DNA of 32,493 bases, from the NCBI GenBank assembly GCA_021200555.1, contig JAJQGK010000022.1:1-32493 (forward strand), in the 5' to 3' direction. Below are positions 25,398-32,493 of this stretch, one piece after another. Source of the stretch: Clostridiales bacterium. GTDB taxonomy: Bacteria; Bacillota; Clostridia; Oscillospirales; Acutalibacteraceae. Position numbers and translations under genes: made by a program. Each line of letters opens with the position of its first letter. Position 1 is the first letter of the stretch. The notes under the pieces are model-generated. The model did no database searches. It had not been told where the DNA came from and saw only the letters and a list, made by a program, of their open reading frames with translations.

Positions 25398-25654
25398 TGG
25401 AACTGCGTGAGTGCAAAAGATGCCTTTTGCTTCAAAGCGGCGATGAGGATAATTACCGCCTTGTGGAAAGGTATATTGCAAAAATCCCCGAAAAGGACAG
25501 GACCGAAGACGAAACATATAAACAGCGGCTGAGTATTTGCAGCGACTGCGATAATCTTATAAGCGGCGTGTGTATGAAGTGCGGATGCTATGTGGAATTT
25601 CGCGCAGCGTTTAAGAATAAAAAATGTCCCGACGCAAAGGGGAAAAAGTGGTAA
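25397..25654 (+). CDS. DUF6171 family small cysteine-rich protein
   Basis: 85 residues. Cysteine motifs are CKRC near the N-terminus and CSDCDNL...CMKCGCYVEFR...KCPD in the second half, a likely zinc-ribbon-type or metal-binding arrangement. The length and cysteine pattern fit DUF6171, a small Firmicutes family without known function. It overlaps the GH51 stop (TAATG), so it is translationally coupled to an enzyme with no obvious functional link. A strong terminator follows. Confidence 0.75.
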   Translation: MELRECKRCLLLQSGDEDNYRLVERYIAKIPEKDRTEDETYKQRLSICSDCDNLISGVCMKCGCYVEFRAAFKNKKCPDAKGKKW

Positions 25655-25656
25655 AG

Positions 25657-25670
25657 TAATCAGTGCTTGC
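25657..25670 (+). repeat. possible short remnant of the MITE-like element end
   Basis: TAATCAGTGCTTGC matches 13 of 14 bases of the element's right end, 2 bp after the DUF6171 stop. It is short enough to be chance on its own; the shared position next to a stop codon is what makes it notable. Confidence 0.3.
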
Positions 25671-25694
25671 CAAACAATTAAATTAATCAAAATT

Positions 25695-25722
25695 GCTGCG
25701 GAGACTTCTCTGCGGCTTTTTT
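25695..25722 (+). terminator. rho-independent terminator
   Basis: GCTGCGGAGA (25695-25704) pairs with TCTCTGCGGC (25707-25716), two G-U pairs, followed by six T. It ends the GH51-DUF6171 operon. Confidence 0.9.
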
Positions 25723-25788
25723 GCTGTGCTTGAAAAGCTTTCCCGCCGATGAAAATAATACAAATTTAAAATTATTTCCAAAATTGTC

Positions 25789-25817
25789 TTGACATCTGAC
25801 TGTTTGGATGTTATATT
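25789..25817 (+). promoter_or_regulatory. promoter P1 for the LRR-dockerin gene
   Basis: TTGACA (25789-25794), 17 bp, TATATT (25812-25817). Confidence 0.8.
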
Positions 25818-25877
25818 GAAAAAGGTAATGGCAAAATCAACAAAACATAAACAATGAATTTGTAATTTTTTCAATTG

Positions 25878-25906
25878 TTGACAAATTGAACTTTGTAGAT
25901 TTTATC
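25878..25906 (+). promoter_or_regulatory. possible second promoter P2 for the LRR-dockerin gene
   Basis: TTGACA (25878-25883), 17 bp, TTTATC (25901-25906), closer to the start codon than P1 but with a weaker -10. Confidence 0.45.
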
Positions 25907-25941
25907 TGACTGTATCGGTATTTTATTTGGGAGGTATATTT

Positions 25942-27558
25942 ATGTTGAAATTGAAGCAAATCATTAGTATAAGTTTATCCGTTCTTTTAATTTTCTCGGC
26001 AACTTTACTTTCTGCATCAGCGAAACAATCAGAGGACAGATATTTGACCTATGTTGTTGAAGACGGCGAGGCGACAATCACATGGTGTAATACTTTAGTT
26101 TACGGTGATTATGCAATTCCGGATACTTTAGGAGGCTTTCCTGTAACAAAAATTGATACCTATGCATTTTCCGGCTGCAAGCTATTAAAACAATTAAGTA
26201 TACCCGGCAGCGTAACTTCGATAGGCTACAGCGTATTTTCCGGATGCTCTTCTCTTACAAGTATAACAGTTGATGAAAACAATCAAAATTATTCAAGCGA
26301 TGAAAACGGAATACTTTTTAATAAGGATAAAACGGAACTTATTCGATTCCCTGCCGGAATGGATTGCTCTTCTTACTTAATTCCGGACGGAGTAATCACT
26401 GTCGGAGTGTTATCATTTGAAGACTGCACATCTCTTGAAAGTGTGACTATGCCTGACAGCGTAACATCAATAGGAAGCAGCGCATTTGAGGGCTGTATAT
26501 CTCTTGATAAGATCACCATAGCTGACAGCGTAACATCAATAGGAAATTTTGCGTTTGAAAAATGTGAATCTCTTGCGGGCATCACTATTCCCGACAGCGT
26601 AACGTCAATCGGTTACGGTGCATTTGCGTATTGTACATCCCTTACAAGCGTAATTATTCCCGACAGTATAACATCTGTTCCCAATGTGATTTTTTCCGGC
26701 TGCACATCTCTTAGAAGTGTGGAAATTCCCGACAGTGTAACAATAATCGGTGAAGGAGCGTTTCAAATATGCACATCTCTCATGAGTATAACCGTTCCCG
26801 GGAGTGTGGAGAATATTGAAAATCACGCATTCGGATATACCTATGAAGGATATGAATGTATTCTTATTGACGGCTTTACAATTTATGGTTATGACGGTAC
26901 GGCTGCGGAGACATACGCAACTGAAAATGGCATAACATTTGTATCTTTAGGTGAATATGTTGCACCGGAAGAACCTACTACAGAAGAGCCAACAACCGAA
27001 GAACCTACTACAGAAGAAACCACAACAGAAGCCCCCACAACGACAGAGCCTACTACAGAAGAGCAAACCAGCGAAGAACCTACTACAGAAGAATCCACTA
27101 CGGCTGAACCCACTACGGCGGAAGAGCCGATTACGGAAGCCCATGCATTTACTGTAAGCGATGAGTCCGTAGCAATTGACGAGTCCGGCAAACAAATTAC
27201 GATTTCAGCCGGCACAAGTTCGGAGGACTTTGCGGCAATGATTGCAAGCGGAAACGCTAAGGTTGTCGGTGCGGACGGCAATGAGCTTACGGCGGACGAT
27301 CTTATCGGTACGGGCTGCAAGGTTCAGACTCTTGACGAAAGCGGCAATGCTGTATCGGAATATACTGTAATCGTTCCCTCTGATGTGGACGGCAACGGCA
27401 AAATCACCGCTGCGGACGCAAGAGCAACGCTGAGAACGGCGGCTCAGCTTGATACTCTTGAAGGCGTTTATGCTATAGCGGCGGACTTTGACGCAGACTC
27501 GGCACTAAAGCCCTCTGATGCAAGATCTATTTTAAGGGTTGCCGCAAAGCTTAAGTAA
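25942..27558 (+). CDS. BspA-type leucine-rich-repeat secreted protein with dockerin-like C-terminus
   Basis: 538 residues from the ATG at 25942 (GGGAGG upstream). A signal peptide (IISISLSVLLIFSATLLSASA) is followed by LRR_5 repeats (about 45-330, unit like SITIPDSVTSIG), a Thr/Glu-rich linker (about 338-400, EEPTT repeats), and a small unassigned domain. A type I dockerin-like module forms the last 59 residues, with two calcium-loop/helix repeats (DVDGNGKITAADARATLR and DFDADSALKPSDARSILR). Dockerins bind cohesins, so this protein may attach to a surface scaffold; no cohesin is in the window. The final Lys codon and stop lie inside a MITE-like element. Paralogous to the LRR/lectin protein upstream. 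Confidence 0.87.
   Translation: MLKLKQIISISLSVLLIFSATLLSASAKQSEDRYLTYVVEDGEATITWCNTLVYGDYAIPDTLGGFPVTKIDTYAFSGCKLLKQLSIPGSVTSIGYSVFSGCSSLTSITVDENNQNYSSDENGILFNKDKTELIRFPAGMDCSSYLIPDGVITVGVLSFEDCTSLESVTMPDSVTSIGSSAFEGCISLDKITIADSVTSIGNFAFEKCESLAGITIPDSVTSIGYGAFAYCTSLTSVIIPDSITSVPNVIFSGCTSLRSVEIPDSVTIIGEGAFQICTSLMSITVPGSVENIENHAFGYTYEGYECILIDGFTIYGYDGTAAETYATENGITFVSLGEYVAPEEPTTEEPTTEEPTTEETTTEAPTTTEPTTEEQTSEEPTTEESTTAEPTTAEEPITEAHAFTVSDESVAIDESGKQITISAGTSSEDFAAMIASGNAKVVGADGNELTADDLIGTGCKVQTLDESGNAVSEYTVIVPSDVDGNGKITAADARATLRTAAQLDTLEGVYAIAADFDADSALKPSDARSILRVAAKLK
26170..26800 (+). repeat. tandem LRR-encoding DNA repeats
   Basis: About eight units of roughly 69 bp with a CCCGACAGCGTAAC-like core encode the BspA repeats of the dockerin-bearing protein, interrupted by a non-repeat insert near 26270-26390. 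Confidence 0.65.
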
Positions 27559-27728
27559 CCACTGATTAAATCACGCCTAACGGCTGAGTATGCCGCCTGC
27601 TTGATTCTTTTCCGCAATACTTCGTCACAAATGCTCGAAATACGTCAGTATTCCTTGCGCTTTGTTCCTTGTCTTGCAAAAAATTCTCTACGCATCCGTC
27701 GCACTCGATTTAATCAGTGCTTACTTAA
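27551..27728 (-). mobile_element. 178-bp MITE-like element, copy 2 (inverted)
   Basis: The reverse complement aligns end to end with the copy at 8100-8277 (about 16 substitutions in 178 positions by eye, no indel). Terminal repeats are TTAAGTAACCACTGATTAAA and AGTGCTTACTTAA. It lies between the convergent LRR-dockerin and HAD genes and contributes the last codon and stop of the former (27553-27558). Confidence 0.82.
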
Positions 27729-27749
27729 TTGATAAAAATTAACATTCGC

Positions 27750-27789
27750 AAAAAAATCAGCGGGGGATTGCAAAAATCTCTCGCTGATT
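27750..27789 (-). terminator. terminator of the DUF5696-metA-DUF4364-HAD operon
   Basis: A 15-bp stem (AATCAGCG plus GGGGATT at 27755-27769 with AATCTCT plus CGCTGATT at 27775-27789, two G-U) has a 5-nt loop and is followed on the minus strand by seven T. It overlaps the HAD stop codon. Confidence 0.9.
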
Positions 27790-28570
27790 AAGTAAGTATA
27801 ATTTTTTCAAGAGCGTATGCAACTCCGCCGTCCTTGGCGTCCGTACTAATAAAATCGGCAATGCTCTTTATCTCGGCAGTTGCGTTTCCCATCGCCACGG
27901 AAATCCCCGCAGCCTTCAGCATATCCTCATCGTTTCCGCTGTCGCCCATGGCTATGCACCGCTCTGTCGGTATGTCTATGTATTTCAGCATTTTCAGCAT
28001 TCCTACAGCCTTGCCGAAGCCCTTCGGTACAAATTCCGCATAAACCTCATGCTGGTACATTATGTTTTCCTTGCCGAAAAACTCGTACTCTTCAGGGGTC
28101 AGATGCCCTCTTATGTACATTTTTGAAATTTTTTCGTCCTTGTAAACCGTGTCAAATTCCTCGGGACTGTGGAGCAGCGCCGGCGGCTGTTCTATAAGAT
28201 GTTTTTTGTGTCTCTCGGGGCTTGGATTAATCCACAATACCGTGTTTTCCCCTTCAAAGCCAACCTCTCGGTGAGTTCCCATAAAATACTCGGCAATTTG
28301 TTTCAGACTCTCTTTTTTCATTGTGTGGCTCTCAATCTGCTTGCCGCAGAGCCTAAGATCCGTTCCTATTCCCGCAACAACGCCGTCTAACGGGACTTCA
28401 TCAAGAAGCGACTGCGGAATAAAACCGTAAGAGCGTGCTGTGTTGATAAAAACATAATGTCCCGCTTTCCGCACCTTGTCAATGGTCTTTATATTGATTT
28501 CGGGAACAGTACCTTTCCATAAAAGCGTGCTGTCAATGTCAAGAAATACCGCATAACCCTTGTTGTCCAT
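27788..28570 (-). CDS. HAD-superfamily hydrolase, Cof type
   Basis: 260 residues. Motif I is FLDIDSTLL (the nucleophile Asp and the second Asp), motif II NTARSYG, and the C-terminal motif IV MGDSGNDEDMLKAAG with MGNATAEIKSIAD, as in the Cof/YidA sugar-phosphate phosphatases. Motif I has Ser where most members have Gly (DxDGT). The substrate is unknown. The ATG at 28570 is preferred because the protein then begins just before motif I, as usual; the ATG at 28591 would overlap the DUF4364 gene. Last gene of a four-gene minus-strand operon. Confidence 0.9.
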   Translation of the reverse strand: MDNKGYAVFLDIDSTLLWKGTVPEINIKTIDKVRKAGHYVFINTARSYGFIPQSLLDEVPLDGVVAGIGTDLRLCGKQIESHTMKKESLKQIAEYFMGTHREVGFEGENTVLWINPSPERHKKHLIEQPPALLHSPEEFDTVYKDEKISKMYIRGHLTPEEYEFFGKENIMYQHEVYAEFVPKGFGKAVGMLKMLKYIDIPTERCIAMGDSGNDEDMLKAAGISVAMGNATAEIKSIADFISTDAKDGGVAYALEKIILT

Positions 28571-28574
28571 AAAA

Positions 28575-29177
28575 TTACCTAAATTCTGCATCCTCCGTCA
28601 AAGCCTCCGTGATTTTTTCGTAAAGCTTGACGGGATTATTTATAAAGCACCGCTTCATGCTGTTTGCCCGAAGCTCGTCCGTAACAAAAAGCTCAAGCTT
28701 CAGCAGCTCGTCGTTGTTGACCTCGGAATTAAGTCCTGAGTGCATGGTGATGTTAAGCCTGTAACGCTTGTCGCCCAATTTTTCAACGGAGATGTCGTTT
28801 TCCCTTTGCCGTTTTTCATATAGTAGCGTAAGATTTGCCGCTTTAACGGCTTTGTTTTTAATGTAAACCGACAGCTCATTTTCAAGCTCTCGGGCTATTC
28901 TTTCGCCGTTTTCATTTAATGAGTAAAGCTCCTCCTCATCGGAATTTTCGCTTTTTTTCGGCTCAAGAGCGTTTACCGCCAAAAGGTCGTCCACCGCCTG
29001 GCTTATTTCAAAATAGTTCGCAATGCCGTTATCGTAAAGTATTGATTGGATTGTAGAGCGTGACAGGGGAGTTTGAACAGCGGACATAATATAGCATATG
29101 ATAATTTTAATCTTTTCGGTGCTTCTTATGCCGTTTTTTGTGTCGTCTACAGGAAAGGCGTCAAGATTAAAATCCAT
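28575..29177 (-). CDS. DUF4364 family protein
   Basis: 200 residues. The N-terminal part (about 15-105: STEKIKIIICYIMSAVQTPL to LNENGERIARELE) looks like a winged-helix fold, and the C-terminal half is beta-rich (RYRLNITMHS, LLKLELFVTDE). This matches DUF4364, a Clostridia family sometimes annotated as a transcriptional-regulator-like protein without experimental proof. GAGGTGG precedes the ATG. The HAD gene starts 4 bp after its stop and metA ends 27 bp before its start. Confidence 0.82.
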   Translation of the reverse strand: MDFNLDAFPVDDTKNGIRSTEKIKIIICYIMSAVQTPLSRSTIQSILYDNGIANYFEISQAVDDLLAVNALEPKKSENSDEEELYSLNENGERIARELENELSVYIKNKAVKAANLTLLYEKRQRENDISVEKLGDKRYRLNITMHSGLNSEVNNDELLKLELFVTDELRANSMKRCFINNPVKLYEKITEALTEDAEFR

Positions 29178-29204
29178 TTTACCACCTCGTTTTACATATG
29201 ACTC

Positions 29205-30119
29205 TTACAGACTTGCAAGGTCATAAGGAGTTCTTTGATATACAAAATAATTCAGCCAATTCGTAAAAAGCAATACTCCCGTGCTTCGCCATGTAATAAC
29301 AGGCTTTTTTTCGGGATTGTCGTTGGGAAAATAATTATAGGGAATCTTGATATCCAGTCCCTTTTTCTTGTCTCTGAAATACTCCTTTGCAAGGGTGTCC
29401 GCATCATATTCCGAATGACCGGTTGAATAAAAATTCCTGCACTCCATATCCGAAAGGAGATGAACCCCCGCCATAGGGGAGTATGAGAGAATTTGCAGAT
29501 CCTTAATTTTTGCAATATCCGACATTCTCAGCTCCGTATGCCTTGAATGAGGAACATAATATGTATCGTCAAGCCCCCGCATAAGAGGATGAAAAAGATC
29601 AAGGGGATGATGCTCGAAAACTCCGAATTTCTTTTCCGGCAAAGGGTATTTTTTCAGTCCGTAATGATAATAAAGCCCCGCCTGGGCGCCCCAGCAGATA
29701 TAAAACGTGGAGTAAACGTTTGTTTCCGCCCACTCGAAAATTTTGCAAAGCTCCGGCCAGTAGTCAACCTCTTCAAACTCCATTTGCTCAAGAGGCGCGC
29801 CGGTGACAATCATTCCGTCAAATTTTTCATATTTTATATCGTCAAAGGTTTTGTAAAATTTTGTCAAATGCTCCTTGGAAGTGTTTTTTGCAACATGAGT
29901 GGCTGTCTGCATAAGCTCGATTTCAACCTGCAATGGGGAGTTGCTCAAAAGTCGGAGAAGCTGAGTTTCCGTCTCGATTTTGGTGGGCATAAGATTAAGT
30001 ATAAGTATCTTCAGCGGTCTTATGTCCTGAGAGTTTGCTCTGTCCTCCGCCATTACAAAGACGTTTTCGTTTTCAAGAAACGCCTTTGCCGGAAGCTCAT
30101 TTGCTATTTTAATAGGCAT
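29205..30119 (-). CDS. metA: homoserine O-acyltransferase MetA, predicted acetyl-CoA-specific
   Basis: 304 residues, full length. The catalytic Cys142 is in YICWGAQAG, and His235 and Glu237 are in STGHSEYD. It acylates homoserine at the first committed step of methionine synthesis. Residue 111 is Glu (GAPLEQMEF); published work on MetA proteins links Glu111 to acetyl-CoA use and Gly111 to succinyl-CoA use, so I predict acetyltransferase activity despite the usual succinyltransferase name. GGAGG precedes the ATG. It starts 17 bp after the DUF5696 gene. No SAM riboswitch is seen upstream. Confidence 0.96.
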   Translation of the reverse strand: MPIKIANELPAKAFLENENVFVMAEDRANSQDIRPLKILILNLMPTKIETETQLLRLLSNSPLQVEIELMQTATHVAKNTSKEHLTKFYKTFDDIKYEKFDGMIVTGAPLEQMEFEEVDYWPELCKIFEWAETNVYSTFYICWGAQAGLYYHYGLKKYPLPEKKFGVFEHHPLDLFHPLMRGLDDTYYVPHSRHTELRMSDIAKIKDLQILSYSPMAGVHLLSDMECRNFYSTGHSEYDADTLAKEYFRDKKKGLDIKIPYNYFPNDNPEKKPVITWRSTGVLLFTNWLNYFVYQRTPYDLASL

Positions 30120-30136
30120 CTTAAATTATCCTCCGC

Positions 30137-32398
30137 TTATTTGTCAATCCTTACACAGCTGTACGGTTCAATTACAATGTTTCCCGATGTTGTAACTGCG
30201 CTGCCTGTGTAATTCACATAAATCTCCGTACCGTTTGAATATGTGGTGCAGTAAATTCCCGTAAGCTCTTTTCCGCCGGAGCTTTGGGTTATTTTTTCAT
30301 GCTTTACTATCGTCTCTCCGCCGAGTCCGGAAAGCATTTCGTTGGCTTCCTCGTAAAATTCCACAATTTCGGAAACCTTGTCCGAAAGCACATAATATCC
30401 GTAATAAAAAATACTTGACTCGTCAAATACCCATTCAAACGAGGGCAAAGCGCCGTATTCAATGCATTGCAGCATATCAAACCTGTATAACGGATCCGCC
30501 GCATCTATAGGCTCGCCGGTGTACCTTACATAACCGTGAAGCACCGCCTGCATAAAAGGAACAGGCTCGTATGCGCTGCTTTCGGGATAATACGTATCAA
30601 ACATCATTCCCGTAACAAGCTCCGCATTGTAAAGAGTGTAAATATTTCCGCTGCCCACCGCAAGAGAACCGTAGCCGGAAACAGCCCTTGCCTGATTTGC
30701 TATAAGCTCCTTGGCATCCTGCCTCGTAATGTTCTTGTCGGAATAAAGCACTGAACCGGCATCATAAAGCAAAAATCCGTCTGTCATGCCTGTAAGCTTT
30801 TTTGTAAGAAATGAGGAAAAGCTGTCTGAAATGCTTGAGGTTTTCATAAGACCGAAGGAGTATGACGCTTCTCCCGAATAAAGCGCTTGATTGGCGTTTT
30901 CCTTGCCTGCCGACGCCACGTCCGCCGTAATTCTTGAAGCGAGACGGTTGTTTTCGTCTGTGTCGTAGGCAAGCTCGTTTTTTATCTCAGCGTAAAGCTT
31001 TGAGCCGCTCAGTGATTTTGCGGCGGAAAAAATACCGTACCCGCTGTAGGATGAAAAAATGTTTATATCTACGAACAGCGTGTAATTTTGTTTTTGGATG
31101 TATTCGTACAGTGTTTCCAGACCGTCATATCCGCCTACCGAATTTAAAACCTTGGATGAATACAGGTTTTCCTGGTTGACACCTCCGCTTAAAAGCCCCT
31201 TATACCTGAGTATTATGTTGTTTATGCCCTTGCCTTTTAAAACGGAAAGCATATCCTGAGTTTGAGTTGCGGTAGCGAGGACGCTTCCCTCAAATACGCC
31301 GTCAACGGTTAAACAAAACGGGATGCTGTCATCGTCGCCGTTTATCAATGATGAAAGATATCCGCTTTCTATAAAGCTCTCTCTTGCTGCGTTTGCCATT
31401 CCGATATAGGATGCGCTGTCGCCTGACAGGAATTTGTATTCAACGGAAATAATTCCCGTGTAAGTCGTACCGTAATAATAAGAGCTGCCGTCATTGCCGG
31501 CTGTGGGAGTGATGCAAAAATCCGTGCCGACCTTGTAAAGCTCATTATCGGTTTGTCTCGATGCGTTAATTGTTGCCAGAGCGTCGCCTTCCGTGATTAT
31601 TGCCGCAAAGGCTCCGTCTCCCTTTTTTATGCCGTAAACGGGTACACTTCCGGATGCGGGACTGTCTGTTTCGCAATTGGGATCGCTGCCGTACACGGCA
31701 ACGCTTACATCGCTTGTGTCCGTATCGGCATAATTGAGGTTCATAACCGCTCCGGAACCGTCCGGTACAAAAATATAATCTTCGTCGCTTGGACTTTCCT
31801 CCGAGCCGAACCACGGAAGCGCCGTTAAGCTGCCCACAAAACCGTTTGGAGTGCATTTAATGCTGCCGCAGTCTATTTCAACGGTCATTGTTTGAGCCGA
31901 AAGCGAATACGCTACACTGAAGGACACAAAAATATCCTCCGTGGTTATTTCATCATAATTCTTTTTTGCCGTTTCCTCATTGTCCGAAAGAACATAGTTT
32001 ACGGTAAAAACGCCGTCGCTTATATCGCAGGATGCTGTGCCCAATGCAACGGAATTGTCCTGAGTGTTAAGACGGTATACACCGGATTGAGTGTATAAAA
32101 CTACTGCGAAAGCGTATGCCGAAGATGAGTCGGAGGAGGGCAGAGAGCTCCAAACCGTACCCGATGTGGAGTCGCATACCGAAACAGCCATATTTTCGGC
32201 GTCAGCAGAAAGAGTTAAATATTGAGTTTCGGATACAATATCCGTGTATTCGGAGGATGAGTGATAACCGTTTCCGGCGTTTTCGTACTCCTTTATTTCC
32301 GAGCTTTTAACAGAGAGGGTTGACGTATTTACGCCGGTGCAGGATGAAAGGCACAATATTACGGCAGTCAATAATGATAAAATTTTAATTTTTTTCAT
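30137..32398 (-). CDS. DUF5696 family lipoprotein
   Basis: 753 residues from the ATG at 32398 (AAAAGG just upstream; a GTG at 32410 is an alternative). The lipoprotein signal KIKILSLLTAVILCLSSC puts the lipidated Cys at residue 20. The rest is extracellular. The N-terminal third is beta-rich; the middle (LSVLKGKGINNIILRYKG, YTLFVDINIFS) looks like strands and helices of a TIM-barrel, and a beta-rich end follows. The pattern fits DUF5696, a Firmicutes family suspected to act on carbohydrates, unproven. First gene of the operon leading to metA, with its own promoter. Confidence 0.8.
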   Translation of the reverse strand: MKKIKILSLLTAVILCLSSCTGVNTSTLSVKSSEIKEYENAGNGYHSSSEYTDIVSETQYLTLSADAENMAVSVCDSTSGTVWSSLPSSDSSSAYAFAVVLYTQSGVYRLNTQDNSVALGTASCDISDGVFTVNYVLSDNEETAKKNYDEITTEDIFVSFSVAYSLSAQTMTVEIDCGSIKCTPNGFVGSLTALPWFGSEESPSDEDYIFVPDGSGAVMNLNYADTDTSDVSVAVYGSDPNCETDSPASGSVPVYGIKKGDGAFAAIITEGDALATINASRQTDNELYKVGTDFCITPTAGNDGSSYYYGTTYTGIISVEYKFLSGDSASYIGMANAARESFIESGYLSSLINGDDDSIPFCLTVDGVFEGSVLATATQTQDMLSVLKGKGINNIILRYKGLLSGGVNQENLYSSKVLNSVGGYDGLETLYEYIQKQNYTLFVDINIFSSYSGYGIFSAAKSLSGSKLYAEIKNELAYDTDENNRLASRITADVASAGKENANQALYSGEASYSFGLMKTSSISDSFSSFLTKKLTGMTDGFLLYDAGSVLYSDKNITRQDAKELIANQARAVSGYGSLAVGSGNIYTLYNAELVTGMMFDTYYPESSAYEPVPFMQAVLHGYVRYTGEPIDAADPLYRFDMLQCIEYGALPSFEWVFDESSIFYYGYYVLSDKVSEIVEFYEEANEMLSGLGGETIVKHEKITQSSGGKELTGIYCTTYSNGTEIYVNYTGSAVTTSGNIVIEPYSCVRIDK

Positions 32399-32431
32399 AT
32401 GCCTTTTCACTTCTTTCTGCAATTATGTATA

Positions 32432-32460
32432 AGTATACCATATTGCCGCTGAAATAACAA
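32432..32460 (-). promoter_or_regulatory. promoter of the DUF5696-metA operon
   Basis: On the minus strand TTGTTA (32455-32460), 17 bp, TATACT (32432-32437), 33 bp upstream of the DUF5696 start. An inverted pair GCCGCT (32445-32450) and AGCGGC (32469-32474) brackets the -35 box and could be an operator. Confidence 0.65.
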
Positions 32461-32493
32461 GATATCTAAGCGGCTAACATTCTAATATAATTA

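Noticed and set aside
26950-27140. Antisense Val/Ser-rich and Arg-rich frames over the linker
   Set aside because: Arise from the EEPTT-encoding DNA repeats of the LRR-dockerin gene.
29547-30212. 221-aa plus-strand open frame
   Set aside because: Antisense to metA, whose full catalytic set is present.
32399-32493. SAM-responsive riboswitch or T-box upstream of the metA operon
   Set aside because: The leader is only about 25-30 nt from the predicted start site, too short for either.

Overview
The window reads as a chromosomal segment of a gut-type Clostridia bacterium, most likely of the Oscillospirales/Ruminococcaceae. Evidence: low-to-medium GC, AGGAGG-type ribosome binding sites, TTGACA/TATAAT promoters, a greA-lysS operon, clostridial families (DUF4364, DUF6171, DUF5696, DUF1858), BspA-type leucine-rich-repeat surface proteins, one with a dockerin-like end, and a GH51 arabinofuranosidase. 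Species assignment is inference; there is no 16S gene here.

Layout. 1-1.3 kb: the 3' part of an alpha/beta hydrolase and an ATC-hydrolase-like protein. 1.5-4.4 kb (minus): lysS, greA with its own consensus promoter, and an unrecognised 273-aa protein. 4.5-6.4 kb (minus): a PI-PLC-like protein followed by a PfkB kinase. 6.6-11 kb (plus): a radical SAM/SPASM protein, a 178-bp terminal-inverted-repeat element, a serine beta-lactamase-like hydrolase, and a stand-alone E2-type acyltransferase fold interrupted by a one-base frameshift. 11-11.3 kb (minus): a small hypothetical protein. 11.5-17.3 kb (plus): a tight housekeeping run of glycosyltransferase 2, DUF1858 redox protein, trmK, Nif3-like, rqcH, queH and an EEP-family hydrolase. 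17.4-20.8 kb: a sodium:solute symporter and an acyl-CoA synthetase under one promoter. 20.9-27.6 kb: two BspA-like LRR surface proteins (one with a C-type lectin domain and membrane anchor, one with a dockerin-like end) flanking tRNA-Gln(CTG), a GH51 arabinofuranosidase and DUF6171. 27.7-32.5 kb (minus): an operon of a DUF5696 lipoprotein, a MetA-family homoserine acyltransferase, DUF4364 and a HAD hydrolase.

The most notable non-coding signal is a small mobile-element-like repeat. Two 178-bp copies lie in opposite orientation at 8100-8277 and 27551-27728, about 91% identical, with TTAAGTAAGCACT-type termini. Shorter likely remnants lie at 23120-23155 and 25657-25670. All four lie within about 20 bp after a stop codon, and at 27551 the element supplies the stop codon of the dockerin-like LRR protein. 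The other clear anomaly is the frameshift at the C-run near 10118 in the acyltransferase-like gene. I found no CRISPR array, rRNA, transposase, prophage or defence system, and no complete undescribed system that I can support.
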